Positions 1-7,753 of a stretch of DNA of 50,659 bases are shown here, piece after piece. The DNA comes from Ignavibacteriaceae bacterium (lineage in GTDB: Bacteria > Bacteroidota > Ignavibacteria > Ignavibacteriales > Ignavibacteriaceae). Numbering within the stretch: the first letter of the stretch is position 1; every line of letters starts with the position of its first letter. Made by a program: the position numbers and the translations under genes. The stretch spans positions 1-50,659 of the forward strand of contig JADLAF010000077.1 in assembly GCA_020848375.1 (NCBI GenBank), given 5' to 3'. Below the pieces are notes generated by a model. It did not search any database and was not told the DNA's origin. It saw only the letters and a program-made list of their open reading frames with translations.

Positions 1-321
1 ACCTTCATGGCGGATAATTGCGCGGAATGAGTAATTGGTGGAGGGGTTAAGACCTTCTAAAACTAAGAGGGTGTCATGGTTAAGTGAAAGCAGCCGGAGG
101 TGATCTTTGCCATCCATCTGAATTGCCACATTTGCCGGTTGTGCAAGATTGCTGAACTTAAGCTCAAGCCATACCTCCGTGCAGGAGGCATCTAATGCTT
201 CAAGGGTAATCGCTGTCTGCCCATACGGGCTGGCTGGTTCTGAGCAGGAGTAGTTGGAGAGGGCAAAAAGCGAGAGTGCTGCCCAAAAGTGCAGTTGAAG
301 AATTAATTTTTTTTGAACCAT
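1..321 (-). CDS. Partial lipoprotein with a fibronectin-III-like start (3' end outside window)
   Basis: This is the first 107 codons of a gene that runs off the left edge. The start ATG has GGAGGA just upstream. Residues 1-27 form a basic, hydrophobic leader ending in NYSC, which resembles a loose Bacteroidota lipobox with the lipidated Cys at about residue 27. The rest reads like one strand-rich FnIII-type domain, with a typical GLNPSTNYSFRA stretch near the end of the visible part. Secreted lipoproteins of this kind usually serve in adhesion or as subunits of surface complexes, but the function cannot be told from this fragment. The leader is clear; the FnIII reading is moderate. Confidence 0.65.
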   Translation of the reverse strand, partial: MVQKKLILQLHFWAALSLFALSNYSCSEPASPYGQTAITLEALDASCTEVWLELKFSNLAQPANVAIQMDGKDHLRLLSLNHDTLLVLEGLNPSTNYSFRAIIRHEG

Positions 322-640
322 GGCTCCTCCTTCCAATAGTCTTGGCAATTTATCCGGTCATTATTGAAAAGTGCTCCCCTCTTTGGCTTTTAATTTCGTT
401 ACCCAGGGGAGTTAACTCTGTTTCACTGACCAGTGGAAAAAACATTTCCGCAATTGGCAATATAAAAAAACCTAACGATCCGATCTCAAACTGAATATTT
501 ATGCGCAGATTGTTTGTCATGCCTCCTGTGCAGTCTCACCGGACAAGGAAATTGACCGGTGACTCAATAAAATTCCGGCAGGTTTATGATTCTCTCTCAT
601 TTTTCTTATTTTTAACTTTTACTTACAACTCATTATTGGT
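322..640. other. Intergenic region between divergent genes
   Basis: This 319-base gap separates the leftward lipoprotein from the rightward M1 peptidase. Besides the possible 56-residue frame at 350-520 it holds an imperfect hairpin: CACCGG at 537-542 pairs with CCGGTG at 556-561, and flanking AGT (532-534) can pair with ACT (562-564). The A/T-rich tract at 595-640 probably carries the peptidase promoter, but no clear -33/-7 pair could be assigned. Confidence 0.4.
350..520 (-). CDS. Possible small protein, 56 residues
   Basis: A 56-residue open frame lies upstream of the partial lipoprotein on the same strand and ends 28 bases before its start codon. Residues 14-31 are hydrophobic (GSLGFFILPIAEMFF), and the C-terminal part is polar. 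An AGGAGG motif precedes the ATG, but with only one base between them, which is too close for an ideal ribosome site. It could be a short leader gene, a remnant or chance. No family is recognised. Confidence 0.25.
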   Translation of the reverse strand: MTNNLRINIQFEIGSLGFFILPIAEMFFPLVSETELTPLGNEIKSQRGEHFSIMTG

Positions 641-2527
641 ATGATGAAAAATATTGCAGCTTTTTTACTTCTTTTCACACTCTGCACTTCCGCACAGACA
701 CTTTATACACCATACGACGTGCAAAAGGCCTATAAAAATGGCACCCGCACTTCTGAGGGCATTCCCGGTTCCAAATACTGGCAGAATCATGCATCTTATA
801 CTATGTATGTATCACTCACGCCACCGGACGCACAGCTTCAGGGGCAGAGCCAGATAACCTATTTTAACAACAGTCCGGATACCCTGAAGGAGATTGTTTT
901 TCGCTTATACCCTAACATGTATAAACTGGGGGCTGAGCGTGATTTCTCACTTTCGGCGGAAGATCTGCATCCCGGCGTTGACTTTTCTTCATTTAAAGTC
1001 AGAGGTAAAGAACAGCTTACAGATGAAAATACATCCTTCAGGCAGAGCGGTACGGTACTCACCGTTAAACTTGAAGAACATCTGCCCCCGGCTTCCTCCG
1101 TGAATTTTGAAATTGCATGGAATTATCCCCTCCCCTCAAAATCTAATGTCCGGATGGGCAGGTATGATTCAACCTCATGGTTTGTGGCTTACTGGTATCC
1201 CCAGATTGCAGTGTATGATGATGTATCCGGCTGGGATAAAATTCCCTATACAGGCCAGAAGGAGTATTACAATGACTTCAATGATTATACGGTAACCATA
1301 GATCTGCCGGAATCATTCTGTGCCTGGGCTACCGGGGAGTTGCAAAATGCTACTGATATCATGCCTGATGCACTGCTGGAGAAGTTTACTTCCGCTCATA
1401 CTTCTGAAACGGTTATTAACCTGATCACAAAAGAAGAAGGAGAGAAAGGGTACAAAATGAAGGGGCGCGAGGGGCGTGTGCAGTGGAATTTTACCGCGAT
1501 GAATGTCCCCGACTTCGCATTTGCCCTTAGCGATCATTATCTGTGGGATGCAGTAAGCGTTGTGGTTGACAGCAGTACCATGAGAAGAGCTCTGGTTAAT
1601 GCTGCTTATAAGAGCACATCAAAAGATTATTATGAAGTGGCAGATTTCAGCCGCACGGTTATTTCCTATTTTTCTCATACTCTCCCCGGTGTTCCGTACC
1701 CATATCCTGTGATGACGGTATATAACGGACAGGGAGGCATGGAATTCCCCATGATGTGCAATAATGGCTCCACTTCCAGAGGAGGAGCGTTCAGTCTGGC
1801 AGCTCATGAAATTGCGCATACCTATTTCCCATTTTATATGGGCATCAATGAAAAGCGCTACGCATGGATGGATGAGGGGTGGGCAGTGATGCTCCCGATG
1901 GATTTAGTTCTTGAGCATTTCCCCGATATTGACCTTCGCAACAGAAATGCCAAAGGATTTAACACCGTGGCTGGTACGGAATTCGAAATTCCGCTCTATA
2001 TCCCCTCACAGCAGACAAGCGGTTCTGCCTATAGAACACACGCATACACAAGGCCCGGTATGGCATACTATATACTACGTGATGCTCTCGGCAAGGATAA
2101 TTTTGACAAGGCGCTGCGTGAGTACATGAAACGCTGGAGAGGAAAACATCCCCTTCCCAACGACTTCTTCTATTCGTTCAATAATTATCTGAAAGAGGAT
2201 ATCTCCTGGTTCTGGAATCCCTGGTTTTTTGAATCAGGATATGCAGAGCTGTTTCTAAAATCAGCAGTGCAGAAGAAAAATGACCTCACCATAATCGTAG
2301 AACGGGAAGGAAATCTTCCGGTCCCTGTAAAACTGCTCATCACCCTTGAAGACGGGTCAACAATCAGCAAGTATGAAACAGCCGCGGTATGGAAGACAGG
2401 TCTTAAAGAGAAAAAATACACTTTCAAAGTATCCGGAAAAGTGGAATCTGTATTACTTGGTGATGTGATAATTCCGGATAAAGTTGCAGAAAATAATTTC
2501 ATAAAGTTAAGCAGCGCTAAAAAATAA
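641..2527 (+). CDS. M1 family zinc metallopeptidase, exported
   Basis: This 628-residue gluzincin of the M1 aminopeptidase family is predicted to cleave N-terminal residues from peptides outside the cytoplasm. Residues 1-19 are a signal peptide ending in TSAQ. The zinc motif HEIAH is at 389-393 and the third ligand Glu at 412, giving the exact HEXXH-x18-E spacing. A GGMEF stretch about 30 residues earlier corresponds to the substrate-binding GxMEN motif. The N-terminal 250 residues form the beta-sheet saddle. Two ATGs are adjacent (641 and 644) and either may be used. It leads a small operon, with the YjbR-like gene 21 bases downstream. Family assignment is firm; substrate is unknown. Confidence 0.92.
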   Translation: MMKNIAAFLLLFTLCTSAQTLYTPYDVQKAYKNGTRTSEGIPGSKYWQNHASYTMYVSLTPPDAQLQGQSQITYFNNSPDTLKEIVFRLYPNMYKLGAERDFSLSAEDLHPGVDFSSFKVRGKEQLTDENTSFRQSGTVLTVKLEEHLPPASSVNFEIAWNYPLPSKSNVRMGRYDSTSWFVAYWYPQIAVYDDVSGWDKIPYTGQKEYYNDFNDYTVTIDLPESFCAWATGELQNATDIMPDALLEKFTSAHTSETVINLITKEEGEKGYKMKGREGRVQWNFTAMNVPDFAFALSDHYLWDAVSVVVDSSTMRRALVNAAYKSTSKDYYEVADFSRTVISYFSHTLPGVPYPYPVMTVYNGQGGMEFPMMCNNGSTSRGGAFSLAAHEIAHTYFPFYMGINEKRYAWMDEGWAVMLPMDLVLEHFPDIDLRNRNAKGFNTVAGTEFEIPLYIPSQQTSGSAYRTHAYTRPGMAYYILRDALGKDNFDKALREYMKRWRGKHPLPNDFFYSFNNYLKEDISWFWNPWFFESGYAELFLKSAVQKKNDLTIIVEREGNLPVPVKLLITLEDGSTISKYETAAVWKTGLKEKKYTFKVSGKVESVLLGDVIIPDKVAENNFIKLSSAKK

Positions 2528-2548
2528 GAGGATGTAAAAGAGATCATC

Positions 2549-2899
2549 GTGTTCCCTGACGAAATAAGGATATACTGCCTTAAAAAACCAGGCACCTCAG
2601 AAAGTTTTCCCTTTGATGAGGTATCACCGGTATATAAGGTTGTGGATAAAATTTTCTGTATTGTATCCATTGAGCCGCCTCTTTCCGTAAATCTAAAATG
2701 TGACCCGGAGAGGGCGGTTGATCTGAGAGAACGCTACTCTGCCATCACACCAGGCTGGCACATGAATAAAACCCACTGGAATACAGTATATCTTCAGCAG
2801 GGTCTGCCTGATTCACTTGTCAGGGAACTGATTGACCACTCCTATAATCTGATCGTTTCAAAACTGAAGAAATCAGACCGGGAGCATCTTAAGAAATAA
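2549..2899 (+). CDS. MmcQ/YjbR family DNA-binding-fold protein
   Basis: The 116-residue protein matches the MmcQ/YjbR (DUF419) family in length and layout. It has an N-terminal helix with YCLKKPGTSESFPF, a strand set carrying the cofactor-like VYKVVDKIFCIVSI, then PGWHMNKTHWNTV and a C-terminal helical end. The family adopts a CyaY-like fold; its cellular role is poorly defined. The start is GTG, since no in-frame ATG precedes the conserved region. It sits 21 bases after the M1 peptidase gene and 9 bases before the aminotransferase, so the three are probably co-transcribed. Confidence 0.85.
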   Translation: MFPDEIRIYCLKKPGTSESFPFDEVSPVYKVVDKIFCIVSIEPPLSVNLKCDPERAVDLRERYSAITPGWHMNKTHWNTVYLQQGLPDSLVRELIDHSYNLIVSKLKKSDREHLKK

Positions 2900-2908
2900 A
2901 AGAAAAAT

Positions 2909-4060
2909 ATGAATAATTCACCGATAGACAAACTCCCTGCCTCAGGAGAAAGTATTTTTGCTACCATGTCCCGCATGGCTCTTGAGCATAACGCGATCAA
3001 TCTCTCTCAGGGATTCCCTGATTTTGAATGTCCAGAAAAACTTAAAGAACTGGTTGACCATTATATCAAAAAAGGATTTAACCAGTATGCTCCTATGCCG
3101 GGTGTCCCCCGACTCCGGGAGGAAATCCAGGAAAAAACCTTGCGGATGTATGGCAGTCACTACAATGCAGATTCAGAAATTACCGTTACGGCAGGAGCAA
3201 CGCAGGCATTATATACGGCTATAACAGCAATCACCTCTCCGGGTGATGAGTGTATCGTCTTTGAACCTGCGTATGACAGCTATATGCCAGCAATTCAGCT
3301 TTCAGGAGGGGTTATTAAACCGCTTAAACTGAATAGCGGCGATTTTTCTCTGCCGTGGGATGAAATCAGGAATACCATCACGGAGAAGACCAGATTTCTT
3401 CTGCTGAACACACCTCAGAATCCGGGAGGAAGCGTTATTACGGAAGATGACAGGAAGCAGTTTGAGGAACTTGCAGGTAAAAATCCCGGACTCATTTTTA
3501 TCTGTGATGATGTTTATGAGAACATCCTGTTTGACGGCAGAGTGCATTATACTTTTACTCAGTCTGAGATCCTGAAACCCAGGTCAATTGTTATTTCATC
3601 TTTCGGTAAATCCTATCACACCACCGGATGGAAGATGGGTTATATACTTGCTCCGGAGTACCTTACAAAGCTGATAAGAAAGATTCATCAGTTCCTTGTC
3701 TTCTCTGTGAATACCCCAATCCAGCACGCATTTGCAGACTTTCTGAAAGATGATGCTCACACTCGCGAACTTTCATCATTTTATCAGAGAAAAAGAGATT
3801 TATTTAACTCACTGGTCAGCGGCTCGAAATTCAAACTGCGTCCGGCCGAAGGTACATATTTCCAGTTACTGGATTACTCTGCCATATCCGGTGAAAATGA
3901 CAGAAAATTTGCTGAACGGCTGACAAAGGAATATGGAGTGGCAGTAATTCCCCTCTCCCCATTTTATGGAGATGAACATCAGACAGGTATGATACGCGTC
4001 TGTTTCGCAAAACGGGATGAAGTATTAACCGCAGCAGCGGAAAAATTGTGTATGGTTTGA
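2909..4060 (+). CDS. PLP-dependent class I aminotransferase (methionine/kynurenine aminotransferase-like)
   Basis: The 383-residue fold-type I aminotransferase most resembles the YbdL/kynurenine aminotransferase branch, which transaminates methionine, aromatic amino acids or kynurenine with 2-oxo acids. Seen in the sequence: an N-terminal INLSQGFPDF, the PLP-phosphate contact region TAGATQAL, NTPQNPGG, a CDDVYE aspartate/tyrosine segment, and the PLP lysine in SSFGKSYHTTGWK at residue 234. The C-terminal MIRVCFAK holds the carboxylate-binding arginine. The length is normal. It is the last gene before the palindrome array, which starts 20 bases after its stop. Confidence 0.9.
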   Translation: MNNSPIDKLPASGESIFATMSRMALEHNAINLSQGFPDFECPEKLKELVDHYIKKGFNQYAPMPGVPRLREEIQEKTLRMYGSHYNADSEITVTAGATQALYTAITAITSPGDECIVFEPAYDSYMPAIQLSGGVIKPLKLNSGDFSLPWDEIRNTITEKTRFLLLNTPQNPGGSVITEDDRKQFEELAGKNPGLIFICDDVYENILFDGRVHYTFTQSEILKPRSIVISSFGKSYHTTGWKMGYILAPEYLTKLIRKIHQFLVFSVNTPIQHAFADFLKDDAHTRELSSFYQRKRDLFNSLVSGSKFKLRPAEGTYFQLLDYSAISGENDRKFAERLTKEYGVAVIPLSPFYGDEHQTGMIRVCFAKRDEVLTAAAEKLCMV

Positions 4061-4080
4061 TTTTCATTACCTTGGGGGCT

Positions 4081-4486
4081 TGTACAGACACGCCGCGGCG
4101 TGTCTCTACAAATGTAATGGTTTTGAAATCGGAGAATTCACAGATTGAAAGATATATCCTTCTGAACCGCGTTAGCGGTGACCCGTTAAAAATTGCGTAT
4201 ATGTTTGTAGAGACACGCCGCGGCGTGTCTCTACGAATGTAATGGTTCTGAATCCGCAGCATTCATAAATTGGCAGAAATATCAATTTGAACCTCGTCAG
4301 CGGTGACCTGTTGGTACTTGCATATCTGTTTGTAGAGACACGCCGCGGCGTGTCTCTACGAATGCCATGGTTTTGAATTCTGAGCATTCATATATTGGTT
4401 GAAATATCAATATGAACCGCGTTAGCGGTGACCCGTTAAAAATTGCATACATGCTTGTACAGACACGCCGCGGCGTGTCTCTACAA
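4081..4486. repeat. Tandem array with 125-bp period built around a 20-28 bp perfect palindrome
   Basis: Four copies of the palindrome AGACACGCCGCGGCGTGTCT are centred at 4095/4096, 4220/4221, 4345/4346 and 4470/4471, exactly 125 bases apart. In copies 2 (4207-4234) and 3 (4332-4359) it extends to a perfect 28-base palindrome with flanking GTAG and CTAC. In copies 1 (4082-4109) and 4 (4457-4484) one C:C mismatch interrupts the arms. The sequence between palindromes is also similar from unit to unit, so this is a tandem repeat of about 3.25 units. Open frames across it exist on both strands but only translate the repeat. Confidence 0.93.
4164..4445. repeat. Second interleaved stem-loop repeat (three copies, 125-bp spacing)
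   Basis: Between the palindromes lies a second conserved block starting GAACCGCGTTAGCGGTGACC at 4164-4195 and 4414-4445, with a diverged copy at 4289-4321. Inside it ACCGC-GTTA-GCGGT can form a five-base-pair hairpin with a four-base loop. The first and third copies are nearly identical over 32 bases, while the middle copy carries several changes that break part of the stem. Each unit therefore offers two hairpins, one large and one small. Confidence 0.85.
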
Positions 4487-4494
4487 TTAACTTT

Positions 4495-4908
4495 CTACTC
4501 CCCCATCACCTTAAGCAAAACCCGCTTTTTTCTCATTCCGTCAAACTCGGCATAATAGATCTGCTGCCAAGGTCCAAGATCAAGCCGCCCGTCGGTAACA
4601 GGGACTATCACTTCATGATGTACCAGCAGACTCTTCAGATGTGCATCACCGTTATCTTCTCCGGTATGATGATGGCGGTAATCAGCCCGGAACGGTGCCA
4701 GTTTTTCCAGCCATTCATCTATATCCTGAATAAGACCATGCTCTTCATCATTGACATATACCCCCGCCGTGATGTGCATTGCTGAGACAAGAATCATCCC
4801 CTCACGGATCGCGCTTTTTTTAAGTATGCTTTCCACTTCACCAGTGATGTTTATATATTCACGCTGTTTCCTGGTATTAAACCAGAGATACTCAGTTAAG
4901 AACTTCAT
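4495..4908 (-). CDS. yjbQ: YjbQ/UPF0047 family protein
   Basis: The 137-residue protein is a full-length member of the UPF0047/YjbQ family. Members have weak thiamine-phosphate-synthase-like activity, but their physiological role is unsettled. Recognisable stretches are an N-terminal [29 protein letters not shown], the histidine-rich [17 protein letters not shown] that forms the presumed active site, and a C-terminal [14 protein letters not shown]. Its ATG overlaps the prfB stop codon by four bases (ATGA), so translation is probably coupled to release factor 2. It ends about 10 bases from the palindrome array. Confidence 0.88.
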   Translation of the reverse strand: MKFLTEYLWFNTRKQREYINITGEVESILKKSAIREGMILVSAMHITAGVYVNDEEHGLIQDIDEWLEKLAPFRADYRHHHTGEDNGDAHLKSLLVHHEVIVPVTDGRLDLGPWQQIYYAEFDGMRKKRVLLKVMGE

Positions 4909-6024
4909 TTGTTCTCCCTGTGAAGATTTCCAGACATATAAAGCAGAAATGCTTTTACGAAACGGTCAATTTCACCATCCATCACCGCTTGTGTGTCCGA
5001 TGTTTCTTCATCAGTGCGATGGTCTTTAACCAGATTATACGGATGAAAAACATACGAGCGAATTTGTGAACCCCATTCAATTTTCATCTTTCCTTTTTCC
5101 ACTTCATCACGCTCAGCTTCAAGCTTTTCCATCTCAATGGCATAGAGCTTTGATTTGAGCATTTTCATGGCAGTTTCTTTGTTCTGCCCCTGTGAGCGTT
5201 GACTCTGGCATGCAGCCACTACTCCGGTTGGAATATGGGTCACTCTTACCGCTGTCTCAACTTTATTTACGTTCTGACCTCCTTTGCCACCCGAGCGGTA
5301 GGTATCAATACGCAAATCTGCCGGATTGATATCGATTTCTATCTCGTCATCAATCTCCGGTATTGCAAAAACGGATGCAAATGATGTATGCCGCCGCTTG
5401 TTTGAATCAAACGGGGAAATTCTCACAAGGCGGTGAACGCCATTCTCTGCCTTCAGATAGCCATAGGCAAATTCTCCGCTGACAGAAAGAGTTGCGTTTT
5501 TAATTCCTGCTCCGTCACCGTCAAGGATTTCCTGAATTTCTACCTTAAATCCTTTTTTCTCACAATAACGAAGATACATTCTGAGAAGCATTTCAGACCA
5601 GTCCTGCGCTTCTGTACCCCCCGCACCGGAGTTAATGGTCAGAATACAATTCTTTGTATCATTTTTACCGCTGAGCATATTCCTAAACTCAAGACCTTCA
5701 AGATTTTCTTTTAGATTCCCGAGTTCGTTCCGTATATCCTCCTTAAATGATTCATCTTTTTCTTCCTCAGCAAGATTTATAATCTCACTGATATTGTTTG
5801 AAGAATCATAGATAGCGCGCCAGGAGTCCACCCACGCCTGCATCTGCTTTATAGACTGAAGAATTCCCTGAGCTTTTTTCTGATCATTCCAGAAAGAGTC
5901 CTCACCTGATTTTGCCTGTAGTTCCTGTATTCTGTTTTCCTTGACATCCAGGTCAAAGAAAACTCCGTAGATTGGTGATACGGATATTCAGTTCTTTCAA
6001 CTGACGAGCTTCATCTTCGTACAT
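4905..6024 (-). CDS. prfB: Peptide chain release factor 2, expressed by programmed +1 frameshift
   Basis: RF2 recognises UGA and UAA stop codons and triggers peptide release. The gene starts at the ATG at 6024, with AAGGAG upstream, and is read for 23 codons to CTT. An in-frame TGA at 5953-5955 then ends this frame. A +1 shift at CTTTGAC continues into the second frame from 5954 to 4905, giving 372 residues, close to the 365 of E. coli RF2. The SPF tripeptide that discriminates stop codons is at 203-205 and the GGQ catalytic motif at 248-250. The in-frame UGA is the known autoregulation: low RF2 favours shifting. AtuA-C ends 11 bases upstream and yjbQ overlaps the stop. Confidence 0.96.
5952..5970 (-). 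promoter_or_regulatory. RF2 programmed +1 frameshift site
   Basis: On the minus strand this reads CTACGGAGTTTTCTTTGAC. CTT (5958-5956) is the slippery codon, TGA (5955-5953) the in-frame stop, and the following C completes the weak TGAC context used in most bacterial prfB genes. An internal Shine-Dalgarno-like GGAG lies four bases before CTT; in E. coli the stimulator AGGGGG is three bases away. Translating across the shift restores a continuous RF2 helical N-domain. Confidence 0.93.
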
Positions 6025-6035
6025 ATTGTACTCCT

Positions 6036-6386
6036 TTATTCTTTATTTTTTGTAAATTCATTAAACTGTTTTTCAGTTATGTCAACCTCAAGCCGGAGCA
6101 GTGCAGCCGCAAGAGTTTTCCCCTGCGCATCAAGTTTAAGCGAAACTGTTCCGCCGCCGCCTAATGTGTTATTCAACAGAAAGTTCAGGGCATGGATATT
6201 CGGCAGTTCGTACCGTTTAACCTCACCGAAGCAGACTCCCGCAAAATAATCTTTCACAAACGTTTCTGTAAGCAGTCCGGATATGTAATCATATCCCGCC
6301 TGATTATAGGCAATGATACCAACATTTGCGGCATCACCTTTATCTCCGCTTCTGCCGTGGCAGAATTCAATCAGTTTAGCTTTCAT
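6036..6386 (-). CDS. AtuA C-terminal-domain protein (separate gene)
   Basis: These 116 residues correspond to the C-terminal domain of AtuA/DUF1446 proteins, starting with the characteristic FCHGRSGDKGDAANVGI and ending with a glycine-rich LGGGGTVSLKLDAQGK. In many organisms this domain is fused to the larger AtuA domain; here it is its own gene. The ATG overlaps the stop of the upstream large-domain gene by four bases, so the two parts are likely made together and assemble. AtuA takes part in acyclic terpene (citronellol/geraniol) catabolism in Pseudomonas, but most homologues have no proven role. Confidence 0.83.
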   Translation of the reverse strand: MKAKLIEFCHGRSGDKGDAANVGIIAYNQAGYDYISGLLTETFVKDYFAGVCFGEVKRYELPNIHALNFLLNNTLGGGGTVSLKLDAQGKTLAAALLRLEVDITEKQFNEFTKNKE

Positions 6387-7753
6387 GGTTTAACCTCTAA
6401 TAATGTTACCAGCGGAGTTACCTGATCTTTTTCAATAAGTGCAGGCCAGTAAGCGACCACATCCTGCGGTTTCGGGCGTCCTCCTGCAAATCCTGTTACA
6501 GCAGGCGGGCCGGTTAATATAAGCGGTGCAATTTCCATTCCGAAACGCTCTATTGCCTTTTTGTCATTTCCTCTCACGCCGATGCGCATGGTTATTTCAT
6601 TAATTGAATCTTCATCAAGTTCTTTTGCGACCGGACCGTGGCAGGCATTATATCCTGCAAATTCAGTTCTCATTTCATCAAACTGAAGACCCAGATTTTT
6701 TAATCTTCCTCTCAGAATTTCATCTGCTTTCCTGGCTTTTGTTAATGCCTGCGGCCATGAGTACGTTAACTGACCGAATGCCGAGTATCCGTCAGCATAC
6801 GCACAGGAGACTTTATAAAACGGTGTTGCCGCTGAACCTGTTATTGAATGAACTTTTACGCGGTCTTTTCCCGCCTGTTCAAGTTTTATTGATGTGAAAT
6901 CTGCTACACAGTCAGGTGTTATATATTGTTTTGGATCACCTATTTCATAAAGCAATTGTTCAGAAACCGTTGCGACACTTACCTTGCCCCCCAGACTTTC
7001 ATGCTTGGTTATATAAAACGTACCATCCGGATATGCTTCACAAATCGGGAAACCCGGCTTTTCAAAATTCTCAACAGACTGCCAGTCCCCCAGGAAATTT
7101 CCTCCTGTTGCCTGCATTCCGCATTCGAGGATGTGCCCCGCAATTGTTCCGGCTGAAAGTTTATCAAAATCATCCTTCGCCCAGCCGAATTCATATATCA
7201 TAGGAGCCAGGGTAAGACCGGTATCGGTTGTTCTTCCTGTGATTACGATATCTGCACCTTTTGCAAGTCCTTCAACAATCGGGAATGCACCAAAATATGT
7301 ATTGGCAGAAAGAATTTTATCTTTCACAACGGTAATCGGTTCACCGGTTTCCATATTCCTCAGTTCAGAACCGGAAGCTACCAGTTCATCAAGACTGCCG
7401 AGTATATCATCACCTGTAACAACCGCAATTTTTACTGATATGCTCAGCTCTTTTGCTGTTTCAAGAACCGCCTCTGCACAGCCAAGAGGATTAACCCCTC
7501 CGCCGTTAGTAATAATTTTGATATTCCGTTTTTTGCATTCAGGGAGAATTTTTTTCATCAGCGCGGGGATATCTTTTGCATATCCAAGTTTCGGATCACG
7601 GAGCTGCTGCTTTTTGAGAATTGACATAGTCACCTCAGCCAGGTAGTCCATCACCAGATAGTCAATCTCACCGCTGAACACCTGATACACAGGTGCATCA
7701 ATCAGGTCACCCCAGAAGCCCTGCCCTGAAGCGATTCGGATGTTAGGTTTCAT
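6383..7753 (-). CDS. AtuA/DUF1446 family large-domain protein
   Basis: The protein of about 456 residues matches the large domain of the AtuA/DUF1446 family. Seen are the N-terminal IRIASGQGFWGDL, KIITNGGGVNPLGCAE, ITGRTTDTGLTLAPM and ATGGNFLGDW. I place the start at the ATG at 7753, directly before the conserved region; ATGs at 7768 and 7783 add residues inside miaA. With the 7753 start it overlaps the end of miaA by 11 bases. The only named pathway for the family is acyclic terpene breakdown, but none of the partner genes (acyl-CoA carboxylase, dehydrogenase, hydratase) are near, so the substrate here is open. Confidence 0.85.
   Translation of the reverse strand: MKPNIRIASGQGFWGDLIDAPVYQVFSGEIDYLVMDYLAEVTMSILKKQQLRDPKLGYAKDIPALMKKILPECKKRNIKIITNGGGVNPLGCAEAVLETAKELSISVKIAVVTGDDILGSLDELVASGSELRNMETGEPITVVKDKILSANTYFGAFPIVEGLAKGADIVITGRTTDTGLTLAPMIYEFGWAKDDFDKLSAGTIAGHILECGMQATGGNFLGDWQSVENFEKPGFPICEAYPDGTFYITKHESLGGKVSVATVSEQLLYEIGDPKQYITPDCVADFTSIKLEQAGKDRVKVHSITGSAATPFYKVSCAYADGYSAFGQLTYSWPQALTKARKADEILRGRLKNLGLQFDEMRTEFAGYNACHGPVAKELDEDSINEITMRIGVRGNDKKAIERFGMEIAPLILTGPPAVTGFAGGRPKPQDVVAYWPALIEKDQVTPLVTLLEVKP

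Noticed and set aside
2185-2670. A 161-codon frame on the minus strand
   Set aside because: It is antisense to the end of the M1 peptidase and the start of the YjbR-like gene, both of which have family matches.
4207-4234. The palindrome as an intrinsic terminator
   Set aside because: The stem is strong but no T run follows on either strand in any of the four copies.
3831-4387. Several open frames of 64-143 codons over the repeats, with RDTPRRVST-like translation
   Set aside because: They only read the palindrome repeats and the end of the aminotransferase gene in other frames, on both strands, with no ribosome site.
4081-4486. CRISPR array
   Set aside because: The palindromes are regularly spaced, but the sequence between them is also conserved from unit to unit and is about 97-105 bases long, so there are no unique spacers; no cas genes are near.
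5433-5714. A 93-codon plus-strand frame inside prfB
   Set aside because: The opposite strand is a certain RF2 coding region.
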